DNA of 64,000 nt from Membranipora membranacea (Eukaryota; Bryozoa; Gymnolaemata; Cheilostomatida; Membraniporidae), in the NCBI GenBank assembly GCA_914767715.1, contig OU612068.1, positions 7,504,001-7,568,000 on the forward strand, in the 5' to 3' direction. This document shows, one piece after another, positions 33,296 through 42,918 of this stretch (position 1 is the first letter of the stretch; every line of letters begins with the position of its first letter). The notes under the pieces are model-generated. The model was not told where the DNA came from, made no database searches, and saw only the letters and a list, made by a program, of their open reading frames with translations. The translations under genes and the position numbers were made by a program.

Positions 33296-33758
33296 TAAAT
33301 CCAATCATTGATCCAAATCTGCTTTCAGATATTTATGACATTATGGTTAATGTTTTTAATACAGATGCTACAACAAAATATTAAAGCCTTGCTATGATTA
33401 GGTTTTTGGTGCACATCATGGAAACAAAAACGTCAGGTCATACTAATATTTCTGGTTCAATATTATCTGAGAATGTCCGGCACTATTATCAGCAGTACAG
33501 CCAGGCAGCCTCCTTTGTTGATAGTACATCCATATATGGTAATTTATATACCGAGTGGGGCCGACCGCCCAGTGTAGTTAATCCAATCATTGATTTAAAT
33601 CTCAGTATTTTCAGATATTTATGACATTATTGTTTATATTTAATACAGATGCTACAACAAAATTTTAAAGCCTTGCTATTATTAGGTTCTCAGTGCACAT
33701 CATGGTAACAAAAACGTCAGTACATACTAGTATTTCTGTTTCAATATAATCTGAGAAT
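33185..33758 (+). repeat. ~290-bp tandem duplication at the 3' end of the DUF6589-type gene
   Basis: The last ~110 bp of coding sequence plus ~180 bp of 3' flank (33,185-33,474) is repeated at 33,475-33,758 with small indels. A third partial start (GTCCAGCTACT) begins at 33,759. The second unit lies after the stop codon and contains a degraded copy of the C-terminal codons (CGGCACTATTATCAGCAGTA in both). The interval to 33,887 shows nothing else. Confidence 0.8.
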
Positions 33759-33887
33759 GTCCAGCTACTAAACTTTGCCTATCTGTGAATATAACAATAA
33801 TAACAATGATGTCAAACTTGATAAAATTATATAGCAAATTCCCTAGCAAACATTGACACCAACTTACGACAAAGCTGAAATGCTAAG

Positions 33888-36800
33888 TCATTCATAAAAG
33901 ACACTCTCATCGTCATCATCCTCCAGATCCTCCGGCTGATCAGCCGTGATGATCGGCTCACTATCACTGAATGACTCAGTGATAGAAGAATCATATGAAT
34001 TTTGTATACAATCCTTTACTTCGCATATCACATCTTCACATATATCACAACAAAGTTTCTGATCAGTTGGCTTTGTACAGTGAAACTTAGATAACAAACT
34101 AGAACGTAAGCATGATACTTTCACTTTACTATACGCATCCATGGTGTCATCAAGAGTCCGCCCACTTGCCATCCTCGGAAATGTAAGGAGAATCGAATGG
34201 GCATGTATTTTAGGTTCTCTTGCAGCTCTTCCCGTTTCTTGAAGGAAAGCATCAGTTGTAGTTGGAGGTCCATAATGAATAACGTACTTGACCTGTGCCA
34301 TGTTTATTCCCATCGAAAGGCTCTTGGAACAGAACACAATCTTAGTCTTCCCATCTGCCTTTGCCATATCCTCGATAACATCTTGCTTGATATCATGGTC
34401 AGTTAATAGATGATACATGACACAGAGGCCTACTTTCTCCTTGTTGCCAAGTAGTTTGCCGTGATACATGACGTATTGGTATGCATTGGTCAAATAATCT
34501 AGATTATTGAAGAATATCAGCATTCGAGGCAGCTGATCTGCGGCGGATGTGCGTACAAGCTCACACAACCATCTGAAATCTTCAGGTATTTCTCCTTTAA
34601 CACCAAGTGTATGATACCTATAAAACAAATAGCCAGTAAACCGATTACACAGTTGGCTGGTTAACTGAATGACGTGTGCTCCTTATATCCCTGAACGTAT
34701 CAACTCAAAATCAATTTAGTCTGCTATGGAAGTGGAGTTGCTTCCACTTGCAACTGACAAGAGTATACATTCTCCATTGTATCAAATCATGCTGTTGCAA
34801 TTGTGTACCGTACGTAGTGGTATGCATGACAATTATACATCTGAAGATAGGAGAAGAGCATCTGTGTGATCATATGATGATATAAAATTGGTGAATGATC
34901 TATTCAGTTTGTGATATGTTTCATACATACGTAATGTTCCGTTTGTTGATATCCACTTTCACGATCTTGGGTGATCGCAGATGTAATGAGGATGACACAC
35001 TAGCGACAACATCATCTGGTGCAGTGGCCGAGAGGCAGACAAATGGTGCATGACTGATAAAAGCTCTTAGCTGTCCCAGCTCACCGTAAGCCTTTCTGAA
35101 TGCCGTTTTGTCAGCAGATGATAGGCCCCTACAAAAAGCAAAGGATGCAGCATAATTTTATGACCTATAGGTTTGAGTGTCAAACCAGACTAGGCCAGTA
35201 GTATGTGTTTCTAGCTCAATGCTATGCAAGAAGGAAAATCCCATCTATGAAGATTGAATAAAAAAGATAAGCCGGATAGCTTTCAAAATCATGCTGTGGG
35301 GCGGGTTGTCACAAACTCCCAACACATGTTAGGACACATTTGGTTGGTTTTACAGTCCATCAAGGGCCTCTTGTGATTTATAACATATCAGCATATATAA
35401 CATATAGCATATAGCATTTATAACATATAACATATCAGCGGGACAGGTAACTCAAATTAAAAATGTTGTATGGGAGCTTACCATGCCTCAACCATGTGGA
35501 ATTCATCTATGAAAACCACTTTGATTGCCAACTTCTGTATAACTCTGCGTCCACAGCTGGTACTTAGTATGTTTTCCGGGCTTGAAAATATTATTACTGC
35601 GGATAGAGCTTCTGTAAGGGTTGATGTAGTCAAGTGGATAGCTGATATCTGTGGGATTACTTCCTTTATCTTCAGTATGGCATCCTTGATGAGGGCTACG
35701 AGAGGCATAATCACGATGAACTGTGCCGATATCTTGAAAAAGAAATAATGTTATGAGCGACACTAACGGTCAGACCTACATGTATATGCAAAGCGTTGAA
35801 AATGGTCACGGATCGTCATACCAACTCGCAGCTGCATAGTCCCAACTATAGAGATAATATTATCTCTATATGGTCCCAACTCAAACTCGGCAATCAAAGT
35901 AAGACGAATAGTCGAATATTTTCGCTTTCTGTCTTTTAGGGTTTCCAGCTTGATTTCCTAGTTTGGAGGCACAAGTAATTATGTGCCGTCATAGTGTAGC
36001 TAACTATAGTGATACTTACATGGGTATTTAACATGAAAACACAGAGCAAATGTCAGCTTTATATTTTCATCACAGAGACACATTGGCCCTTTTAATAACA
36101 TTATCCACCTAGATAACCCCCCCCCCCCCCCAAGTATAAGTACACACGACTTGGCAATGTTCCAATATAGCGTTGTGCCCTACATTGAGTCATCACTGTG
36201 GAGAGTTTAACAGGTATAGGATAGCTGGCTTCTGAGATTCATTTTTTATCCGCCTGCATCGCAAATTTGGCTTGGTGGATTTCGATGAGGATTATGACAT
36301 AGCTCTACACAATGTGAAAGTATCAAAAGTGTATATCAAAAACCCTTCGAGTGGCGGCCAAAAATTCGTGTTGAATTTCCATGTAAGTACTACTATAGGC
36401 TATATATGAATGGCTGGCTGAAATAATTAAAACAATCCATCCATACCTTACTGCTTCCGGATGTTGAGGCACCAGGGTCATCACTGCTTTGTAGACTGAT
36501 ATCTCCAATAAGGGTAGATAGGGTTTCAATATCAGGCATGTCCTCATTAGCTAGGTCTCTGTCAGGCCTGTTAGGGGTGCTATGACTTATAGTATCATGA
36601 CAGTTGACTGGAATATGAGGATAATTATCACCATCATCAAAGTTACTCAAGTCACTGATGTCAGTAGTGACATTCGACTGCCATGTCTCATCTGGTGAAT
36701 CACATTTGATATTGTACCTACTCCCATCAAACAAGAATGGAGCAATTTGGAAAATAAGAGATTTTCCCCATCCTGTAGGAGCAACTGCAACACTATCATG

Positions 36801-36896
36801 TCCTTTCCAATAACTTCTAATTATGCCAATCTGCTCTTCTTTAGGCTCAAAGTCAAACACTCGTAGGGAAACAGATCTGATTGAGCCAGAGTTCAT
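33888..36896 (-). CDS. RecQ-like ATP-dependent DNA helicase, spliced (538 aa; T1 cargo)
   Basis: Four exons on the minus strand with agreeing phases: 36896-36447, 35720-35482, 35128-34931, 34617-33888 (1,617 nt with stop). Motifs in order: Q-like EPKEEQ near residue 20, Walker A APTGWGKS near 45, motif Ia PLVALIKD, DEFH box in place of DExH in FIDEFHMVEAW, motif III SATAP, then IVFCSKSLSMGIN, and motif VI with QETGRAAREP. A CCDICEDVIC cysteine pair follows, as in the RecQ zinc-binding region, and the tail is acidic. About 100 Asp/Ser-rich residues separate motifs I and Ia, more than in usual RecQ. No HRDC domain. An ATP-dependent 3'-5' unwinding role is expected from family; a role in T1 mobility is inference. 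Confidence 0.8.
36118..36132 (+). repeat. Poly-C run
   Basis: A homopolymer of about 13-15 C inside T1, in a helicase intron. Prone to length error in sequencing; no function inferred. Confidence 0.6.
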
Positions 36897-37236
36897 TGTG
36901 TTGGTAGAGCAAGAAAATCCTCTAGTTAGAACAAACAGAAATGAAGTCAGAAAGTCCTGCAAAAATTTTATCAAACTCAAGCTGTGTGAAACAGGAAAAC
37001 AACGAGTCCATCTGAAAATGATCACCCTATCACAAAGTTTATGATTTTGCTAGAAATTCTAGGCTGAATTTTTTCAAAACTCTTTCTTTGGCATTTATAT
37101 TCTCATAAAAGCAACAGCCCAGCTAACCATAGATATTTTCAGAATATTTGAAAAATTCTACATCCATTGTGTCTAATTATATTGCATTGCAGATAGGAAC
37201 TTTCCAGTAAACTGGAATATTCAGTTTTTGATAAAA
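36897..37236. other. T1 right subterminal region, helicase 5' side
   Basis: Between the helicase start codon and the right inverted repeat. The minus-strand frame stays open upstream of ATG 36,896 to 37,025, so a longer N-terminus cannot be excluded. The helicase promoter should lie here; no clear TATA box was identified. Confidence 0.4.
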
Positions 37237-37337
37237 AGGGGCACACAACTCCTTATATATAGAGATGTTTTCTCTAACGGAGGGGAGAGATGATAATGTA
37301 ATGCCACTGAACCACCGGAGTTAGAGCTCTTTAACTA
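37237..37337 (-). repeat. T1 right terminal inverted repeat (101 bp)
   Basis: Exact reverse complement of the left repeat; ends CTCTTTAACTA immediately before target duplication GAGCCGTCT. Confidence 0.92.
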
Positions 37338-37346
37338 GAGCCGTCT

Positions 37347-39570
37347 TAGCAAGTATGGTTTCAAGCTGCAACGCTCCAAATGTGAATACATGATGCCTTC
37401 AATACAGTATCTAGGAAATGTGGTAGATAAGAATGGCATCAGGAAAGATCCTTGCGCAACAGAGGCAATAAGAGATGCGCCAGCACCAAAGAACTCGGGA
37501 GAAATGAGGTCATTTTTAGGCCTGGCAAACCAGTATAGAAAGTTTGTGGATAACATGTCTACCTTAGCAGCACCACTAAATGAGTTACTTCAGCACAAGC
37601 AGAGATGGAAGTGGACAGCTGAGAGACAACACTCATTTGACAGGATCAAGAGAAAAATTACAGAGGACACAGTACTGGCTCACTATGACCCTAAGGAGGA
37701 GATTTATCTAGCTGTGGATGCTTCTCCAGTAGGATTAGGAGCAGTAATAAGTCATGGACGAGGCAAACATGAGAGGCCAATAGCATTTGCCTCACGTACT
37801 CTGACTGATGCTGAAAAGAACTATTCTCAGATTGACAGAGAAGCTCTAGCCATAATATATGGTATCAAGAAGTTTCATTACTATCTATATGGTAGAAAAT
37901 TTGTATTATACTCGGACAATCAACCACTATGTCATATATTAGGATCTCGAAAGGGGCTCCCCAGCCTTGCAGCTGCAAGGATTCTCAGATGGGCTATTGG
38001 AATAGCGGGATATACATTCCAGGTACAACACAGACCAGGTAGCAAGAATGGTTGTGCTGATGCACTGTCACGTTTGCCACTAAAGAAAACGGAGACGAAT
38101 CCCGAGATCATCAAATGGACACAGGAAGCTAGAGAGTGTAATACTGAAGTTCTAGCTTCACTCCCAGTAACAGCTAGACAGATTGCACGTCAAACTCGTA
38201 CAGATCCCATACTTTCCAAAGTAATGCACTATGTGAAGACTGGCTGGCCAGCAGTGTCTGAAGCAACACTGGAAGTTTATCATCATAAAAGGAATGAAAT
38301 AACGATAGAAGATGGCTGCCTTCTGTGGGGAAATCGCGTTATTATACCCAACAAACTGAGATTTAAACTTCTGGAGGAGCTTCACCAGGGTCACCAAGGC
38401 ATTGTGAAGATGAAGGCACTGGCAAGAATTCATTTCTGGTGGCCTAAAATTGATAAAGAGATTGAGGCAGAAGTAAGGAAATGCTCACCATGTCAGCAGA
38501 ATGCTGAAAGCCCACCTCAACTGTCCCACAACTCATGGGCTTGGCCGGATCGACCATGGAGAAGGGTACATATAGACTTCGCACAGTTTGAAGGAGATTA
38601 CTACTTTGTCATGGTAGACGCATTCTCAAAGTGGACAGAGGTTATCCTGATGTCAAGAGGTACCAATGCGGAGCGCACCATCGAAGCTCTGAGAAGTGTC
38701 TTCTCAAGACAAGGGCTATGTGAGGAGATCGTTGCAGACAACGGACCACCTTTTCCTAGCCTGGAATTACAGAAGTTTCTCCAGAAAAATGGAGTTAAGA
38801 GCATATTCTCAGCACCATTTCATCCATCATCAAACGGAGCCGCAGAAAGGTTTGTAAAAACATTGAAACGAGGGTTAAAGAAGAGCAACGGTAAGTTCTC
38901 TAAACTACATCGATTGCATGAGTTTTTATTAGTGTACCGCTCAACACCTCATTCTTTGACTGGTCAAACACCCTCAGAAATGCTCATGGGCCGTAGAATT
39001 CGCACTAGGCTTGATTTGGTGAGACCGGATATGAGGGCTCGTATCACTCAAGAATCAGGAGGGGTGCAGCATCCCCGTGCATTTGTTATTGGAGATCCAG
39101 TAATAGCTCGAGACTATCGAAACATTAGGAAACCTGGGTGGTTATCAGGCGTAGTAGTTGCCAAAATGTCACCTGTCACTTACAGCATACAGGTCGAACT
39201 GAGGGGCGAGTTGGTAATTTGGAAAAGGCATGTAGACCAGCTTAAGGCCTGTGAATTAGATAATTTTGAGGAGGGAAAGGAGTTTGAAGTCAATGATAGA
39301 AGCAAATCTCTGTTTAGAAATAACATGTCATCTTCTTCTGTTGTAGATAGGGAGGTTGGCCAAATTCCAGCAGAGACTACATTTAACGAGAGACCTGAAT
39401 CAGAAGAAACTCCCCCACTAGATTCGGCAGTCACCGGTGCCGCTGCCAGTACTGCGGTGGAGGGTCAGGAATCTACTGAGGTGCCAGCGGCCACACCAGC
39501 TCAACAGATAAGACCACGCAGACAACGCCGCCTCCCGACTTTCCTTAAAGACTACGATATGACTGTTTAG
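37347..39570 (+). CDS. E2 Pol, 3' part (rest of RT, RNase H, integrase)
   Basis: Continues the E2 frame after T1. From ATG 37,390 it reads 726 residues: RT thumb and connection, RNase H (AVDAS near residue 110, then QIDREALA and SDNQP), integrase zinc region (HQGHQG... CSPCQ) and core (HIDFAQF, ADNGPPF, NGAAERF supplying the D, D, E residues). The C-terminal ~100 residues are Ser/Glu/Pro-rich. As a separate unit it has no promoter of its own in view; ATG 37,390 is just the first internal Met. Confidence 0.88.
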
Positions 39571-39607
39571 AATCATTGTTGATGTAATTTTATATAGTGT
39601 GGGAGAA

Positions 39608-39883
39608 TGTTATGTATTACAGTTTTGTTATTATCCTTTAGTAGTTTCACTTTGTAAAGTGAAAGTCCTTTATGTTATCTATTACTTGATTGGTATTTCA
39701 TTATTGTAAAGGCTCTTTTTATTGGCCTATTTTAATCATTCGTCTGCATCCTTTTTGTTAGTTGTATATTAGATGTTAAACAAAGAAGATGCTTTGTTTA
39801 ATAAGTTAATAATAAATAAACTTGTTAGCTTAGGGTTTTAAAGCTAGCACAACCAAATAGATGTCCAATCCATGTACAGCTCA
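39608..39883 (+). repeat. E2 3' LTR (276 bp)
   Basis: Identical by eye to 23,020-23,295. Directly followed by ATAAG target duplication and the resumed array spacer. Confidence 0.93.
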
Positions 39884-39958
39884 ATAAGAAGAAATTTCAC
39901 TAGGTATCTAAGTTCCATCATATTTAAATTGAAAAAAAAATATCTTGTATATATCAAT

Positions 39959-40777
39959 ATGGGAGTAGCTAAAGACATATGCGAGATATGCGAAGATATT
40001 GATTATGACTCAAGCAGTTATGTCATATTTTACAATTTATCTAGAGTATCTCATATTGTCAGTCCTATTGGGGAACCAGACATATATTATGAGAGGTCTC
40101 CATTTGTAAGTTTTGACAGCACTTTTAGATATTGCGAGACCAATTACTTTGCTGAGACATATGGACCAGAGTCTAACCTCAAAGGAGAATACCAGTATGT
40201 AGATCGTTCTGTATGTGAATATTACCCGGTTGTAGTTGGTCGCGAAGGTGACGGGGTAGCACTTGAGTATAAACAGTATATGCTAAAGTATGAAATTTAC
40301 GATGTGGTTATGCCAACTCTGATCTATCACAAAGGTTATGAAAACTACCTTCCAATATTGATGCATATGGTAAATACCACACACTGGAGCCACTCATTCG
40401 TGAGATTTTATAGAGAAAATCTTTTAAAATTCAGAACAAACTGCGATATAATTGGAAAAGTAGTTGAGGATTATGTGGATTACATAAGATCTGAAAAAGA
40501 GAAATGTGTCTCGCGTGTTACACAACTCCTTGCAGATGGGAACAAATACACTAGCGACTTCCATTCAAAGCTCGAGGAACTAAGAGCAACAAGTGCTACA
40601 GTAGATGGAAAACTTATGCTAGAAAACATAGGAAAGAATTCTAAGTTGGTCAGTGAGTTGTTGGGGGGAGGTGCGACGTGTGCTGTTTATGTGAGTACCT
40701 ATTCTACTGGTTTACTAGAGCTAGTGAAAATAATAAGAATATTAGGAACAAGCCATGACACTGCGTGTGGCGTGTGA
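39959..40777 (+). CDS. Array family protein, copy 21 (272 aa), first of the right block
   Basis: Full-length member; its upstream spacer is the one hit by E1 and E2, so it now lies 75 nt from the E2 LTR. The promoter-like motif (39,923) is intact, but the bases before ATG read ATATCAATATG instead of ATATCAAAATG. One residue is lost in the FDSTFRYCET stretch and the tail has GGGATCAVY in place of GEGAPCAVY. Confidence 0.8.
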   Translation: MGVAKDICEICEDIDYDSSSYVIFYNLSRVSHIVSPIGEPDIYYERSPFVSFDSTFRYCETNYFAETYGPESNLKGEYQYVDRSVCEYYPVVVGREGDGVALEYKQYMLKYEIYDVVMPTLIYHKGYENYLPILMHMVNTTHWSHSFVRFYRENLLKFRTNCDIIGKVVEDYVDYIRSEKEKCVSRVTQLLADGNKYTSDFHSKLEELRATSATVDGKLMLENIGKNSKLVSELLGGGATCAVYVSTYSTGLLELVKIIRILGTSHDTACGV

Positions 40778-40913
40778 GGATCCAAACTTATGTCAGCCGT
40801 GTTATTTTTTTTAAGCTACCGCACTCAAAGGCTAGTAGCGTAAGAAGAAATTTCACTAGGTATCTAAGTTCCATCATATTTAAATTGAAAAAAAATATCT
40901 TGTAGATATCAAA

Positions 40914-41735
40914 ATGGGAGTAGCTAAAGACATACGCGAGATATGCGAAGGTGTTGATTATGACTCAAGCAGTTATGTCATATTTTACAATTTATCTAGA
41001 GTATCTCATATTGTCAGCCCTATTGGAGAAACAGACACGTGTTATGAGAGGTTTCCTTTTGTAAGTTTTGACAGCACTTGTTTTAGATATTGCTATACTG
41101 ATTACTTTACTGAGACATATAGATCAAATTTTGAACACGGAGGAAAGTGCCAGTATGTAGATCGTTCTGTATGTGAATATTACCCGGTTGTAGTTGGTCG
41201 CGAAGGTGATGGGGTAGCACTTGAGTATAAACAGTATATGCTAAAGTATGAAATTTACGATGTGGTTATGCCAACTCTGATCTATCACAAAGGTTATGAA
41301 AACTACCTTCCAATATTGATGCATATGCTAAATACCACACACTGGAGCCACTCATTTGTGAGATTTTATAGAGAAAATCTTTTAAAATTCAGAACAAACT
41401 GCGATATAATTGGAAAAGTAGTTGAGGATTATGTGGATTACATAAGCTCTGAAAAAGAGAAATGTGTCTCGTGTGTTTCACAACTCCTTGTAGGTGGGAA
41501 CAAATACGCTAGCGACTTCCGTTCAAAGCTCGAGGAACTAAGAACAACAAATACTACAGTAGATGGGAAACTTATGCTAGAAAACATAGAAAAGAATTCT
41601 AAGTTGGTCAGTGAGCTGTTGGGGGAAGGTGCGCCGTGTGCTGTTTATGTGAGTACCTATTCTACTGATTTACTAGAGATAGTGAAAATAATAAGAACAT
41701 TAGGAACAAGCCATGACACTGCGTGTGGCGTATGA
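40914..41735 (+). CDS. Array family protein, copy 22 (B type, 273 aa)
   Basis: Prototype of the B subtype of the right block: CEGVDYDSSSYVIFY, FRYCYTDYFTETYRSNFEHGGKC, GREGDGVALEYKQY, NTTHWSHSFVRFYRENLLKFRTNCD, tail SELLGEGAPCAVYVSTYST. Unlike the later B copies it is preceded by an ordinary spacer, without the mini-ORF. Confidence 0.82.
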   Translation: MGVAKDIREICEGVDYDSSSYVIFYNLSRVSHIVSPIGETDTCYERFPFVSFDSTCFRYCYTDYFTETYRSNFEHGGKCQYVDRSVCEYYPVVVGREGDGVALEYKQYMLKYEIYDVVMPTLIYHKGYENYLPILMHMLNTTHWSHSFVRFYRENLLKFRTNCDIIGKVVEDYVDYISSEKEKCVSCVSQLLVGGNKYASDFRSKLEELRTTNTTVDGKLMLENIEKNSKLVSELLGEGAPCAVYVSTYSTDLLEIVKIIRTLGTSHDTACGV

Positions 41736-41873
41736 GGATCCAAACTTATGTCAACCGTATTATTTTTTTTAAGTTACTGCACTCGAAGGCTAGCAACATA
41801 AGAAGAAATTTCACTAGGTATCTAAGTTCCATCATATTTAAATTGAAAAAAAAAAAATCTTATAAATAGTAAA

Positions 41874-42695
41874 ATGGGACTAGCTAGAGACATATGCGAG
41901 ATATGCGAAGATATTGATTGGAAATCAAACATTTATGTCATATTTTACAATTTATATAGAGCATCTAATATTGTCAGTCCTATTGGAGAAGCAGACATAT
42001 ATTATGAGAGGTTTCCTTTTGTAAGTTTTGACAGTACTTGTTTTAGATACTGCGAGACCAATTACTTTGCTGAGACATATGGACCAGAGTCTAACCTCAA
42101 AGGAGAACACCAATATGTAGATCGTTCTGTATGTGAATATTACCCGGTTGTAGTTAATCTCGAAGACGTCAGAATATCATTTGATTGTAAACAATACATG
42201 CTAAAGTATGAAATTTATGATGTGGCTCTGCCAACCCTGATCTACCACAAAGGTTATGAAAACTACCTCCCAATACTGACGTATATGCTAAATACCACGC
42301 GCTGGAGCCAACCATTCGTGAGATTTTATAGAGAAAATCTTTTAAAATTCAGAACAGACTGCGATATAATCGGGAAAGTAGTTGAGGATTATGTGGGTTA
42401 CATAAGCTCTGAAAAAGAGCAATATATCTCGTATATTTCACAACTCCTTACAAGCGGGAACAAATACACTAGCGACTTCCGTTCAAAGCTCGAGGAACTA
42501 AGAACAACAAATACTACAGTAGATGGGAAACTTATGCTAGAAAACATAGAAAAGAATTCTAAATTGACCGACGAACTATTGGCAGAAAGTGCACCATATA
42601 CTAGTTATATGAGTAAATATTATACTGATTTACTAGAGCTAGTGAAAATAATAAGAACATTAGGAACAAGACATGACACTCCATATGTCATATGA
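41874..42695 (+). CDS. Array family protein, copy 23 (A type, 273 aa)
   Basis: Prototype of the A subtype: MGLARDICEICEDIDWKSN, FRYCETNYFAETYGPESNLKGEHQ, NLEDVRISFDCKQY, NTTRWSQPFVRFYRENLLKFRTDCD, tail KLTDELLAESAPYTSYMSKYY and TRHDTPYVI. The leader is preceded by a 12-A run. It starts the first full 2,005-bp higher-order unit. Confidence 0.82.
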   Translation: MGLARDICEICEDIDWKSNIYVIFYNLYRASNIVSPIGEADIYYERFPFVSFDSTCFRYCETNYFAETYGPESNLKGEHQYVDRSVCEYYPVVVNLEDVRISFDCKQYMLKYEIYDVALPTLIYHKGYENYLPILTYMLNTTRWSQPFVRFYRENLLKFRTDCDIIGKVVEDYVGYISSEKEQYISYISQLLTSGNKYTSDFRSKLEELRTTNTTVDGKLMLENIEKNSKLTDELLAESAPYTSYMSKYYTDLLELVKIIRTLGTRHDTPYVI

Positions 42696-42830
42696 GGATA
42701 TAAACTTATGTCAGCCGTATTATTTTTTTAAGTTACCACACTCAAAGGCTATCAGCGTAAGAAGAAATTTCACTAGGTATCTAAGTTCCATCATATTTAA
42801 ATTGAAAAAAAAAATCTTATAAATAGTAAA

Positions 42831-42887
42831 ATGGGACTAGCTAGAGACATACACGAGACACTGGTATCTAAGTTCCATCGTGTTTAA
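42831..42887 (+). CDS. Mini-ORF 1 (18 aa), truncated array-gene start
   Basis: A normal motif (42,796) and leader are followed by ATGGG and nine family codons (MGLARDIHE), then the sequence jumps into the next spacer (GGTATCTAAGTTCCATCG) and stops at TAA 42,885. The stop overlaps a second, altered motif TTTAAACTGA (42,883-42,892) that serves copy 24. It arose by deletion of nearly a whole gene. Whether it is translated is unknown; it may act only as a duplicated promoter. Confidence 0.6.
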   Translation: MGLARDIHETLVSKFHRV

Positions 42888-42918
42888 ACTGAAAAAAAAA
42901 TATCTTGTAGATATCAAA

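Larger units (their letters stand above)
25492..37337. mobile_element. T1: 11.8-kb DNA transposon with 101-bp TIRs carrying DUF6589-type and RecQ-like genes
   Basis: Both ends read TAGTTAAAGAGCTCTAACTC inward and are perfect inverted repeats for 101 bp (25,492-25,592 and 37,237-37,337). The flanks carry a 9-bp target duplication GAGCCGTCT (25,483-25,491 and 37,338-37,346); removing one copy makes the E2 pol frame continuous, which confirms the boundaries. The interior holds two convergent spliced genes (26,216-33,295 plus; 33,888-36,896 minus). No recognised DDE transposase of the hAT, Mutator, P or mariner families was seen. The DUF6589-type protein is the likely mobility protein by elimination. 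Confidence 0.9.
23020..39883 (+). mobile_element. E2: Ty3/Gypsy LTR retrotransposon, split by transposon T1
   Basis: LTRs of 276 bp (23,020-23,295 and 39,608-39,883) with TGTTATG...GCTCA ends appear identical. The 5-bp target duplication is ATAAG (23,015-23,019 and 39,884-39,888). A primer-binding-type site TGGCGACGAGA starts at 23,297 and a purine tract GTGGGAGAA ends at 39,607. Right of the element the array spacer resumes with TAAGAAGAAATTTCAC, so E1 and E2 entered one and the same spacer four bases apart. Without T1 (25,492-37,337) the element is about 5.0 kb. Confidence 0.95.

Noticed and set aside
25492-37337. T1 as a TTAA-target (piggyBac or Kolobok) element, since TTAA is near both ends
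   Set aside because: TTAA lies inside the inverted repeats, preceded by matching TAG/CTA. The split pol frame shows that the true duplication is the 9-bp GAGCCGTCT outside.
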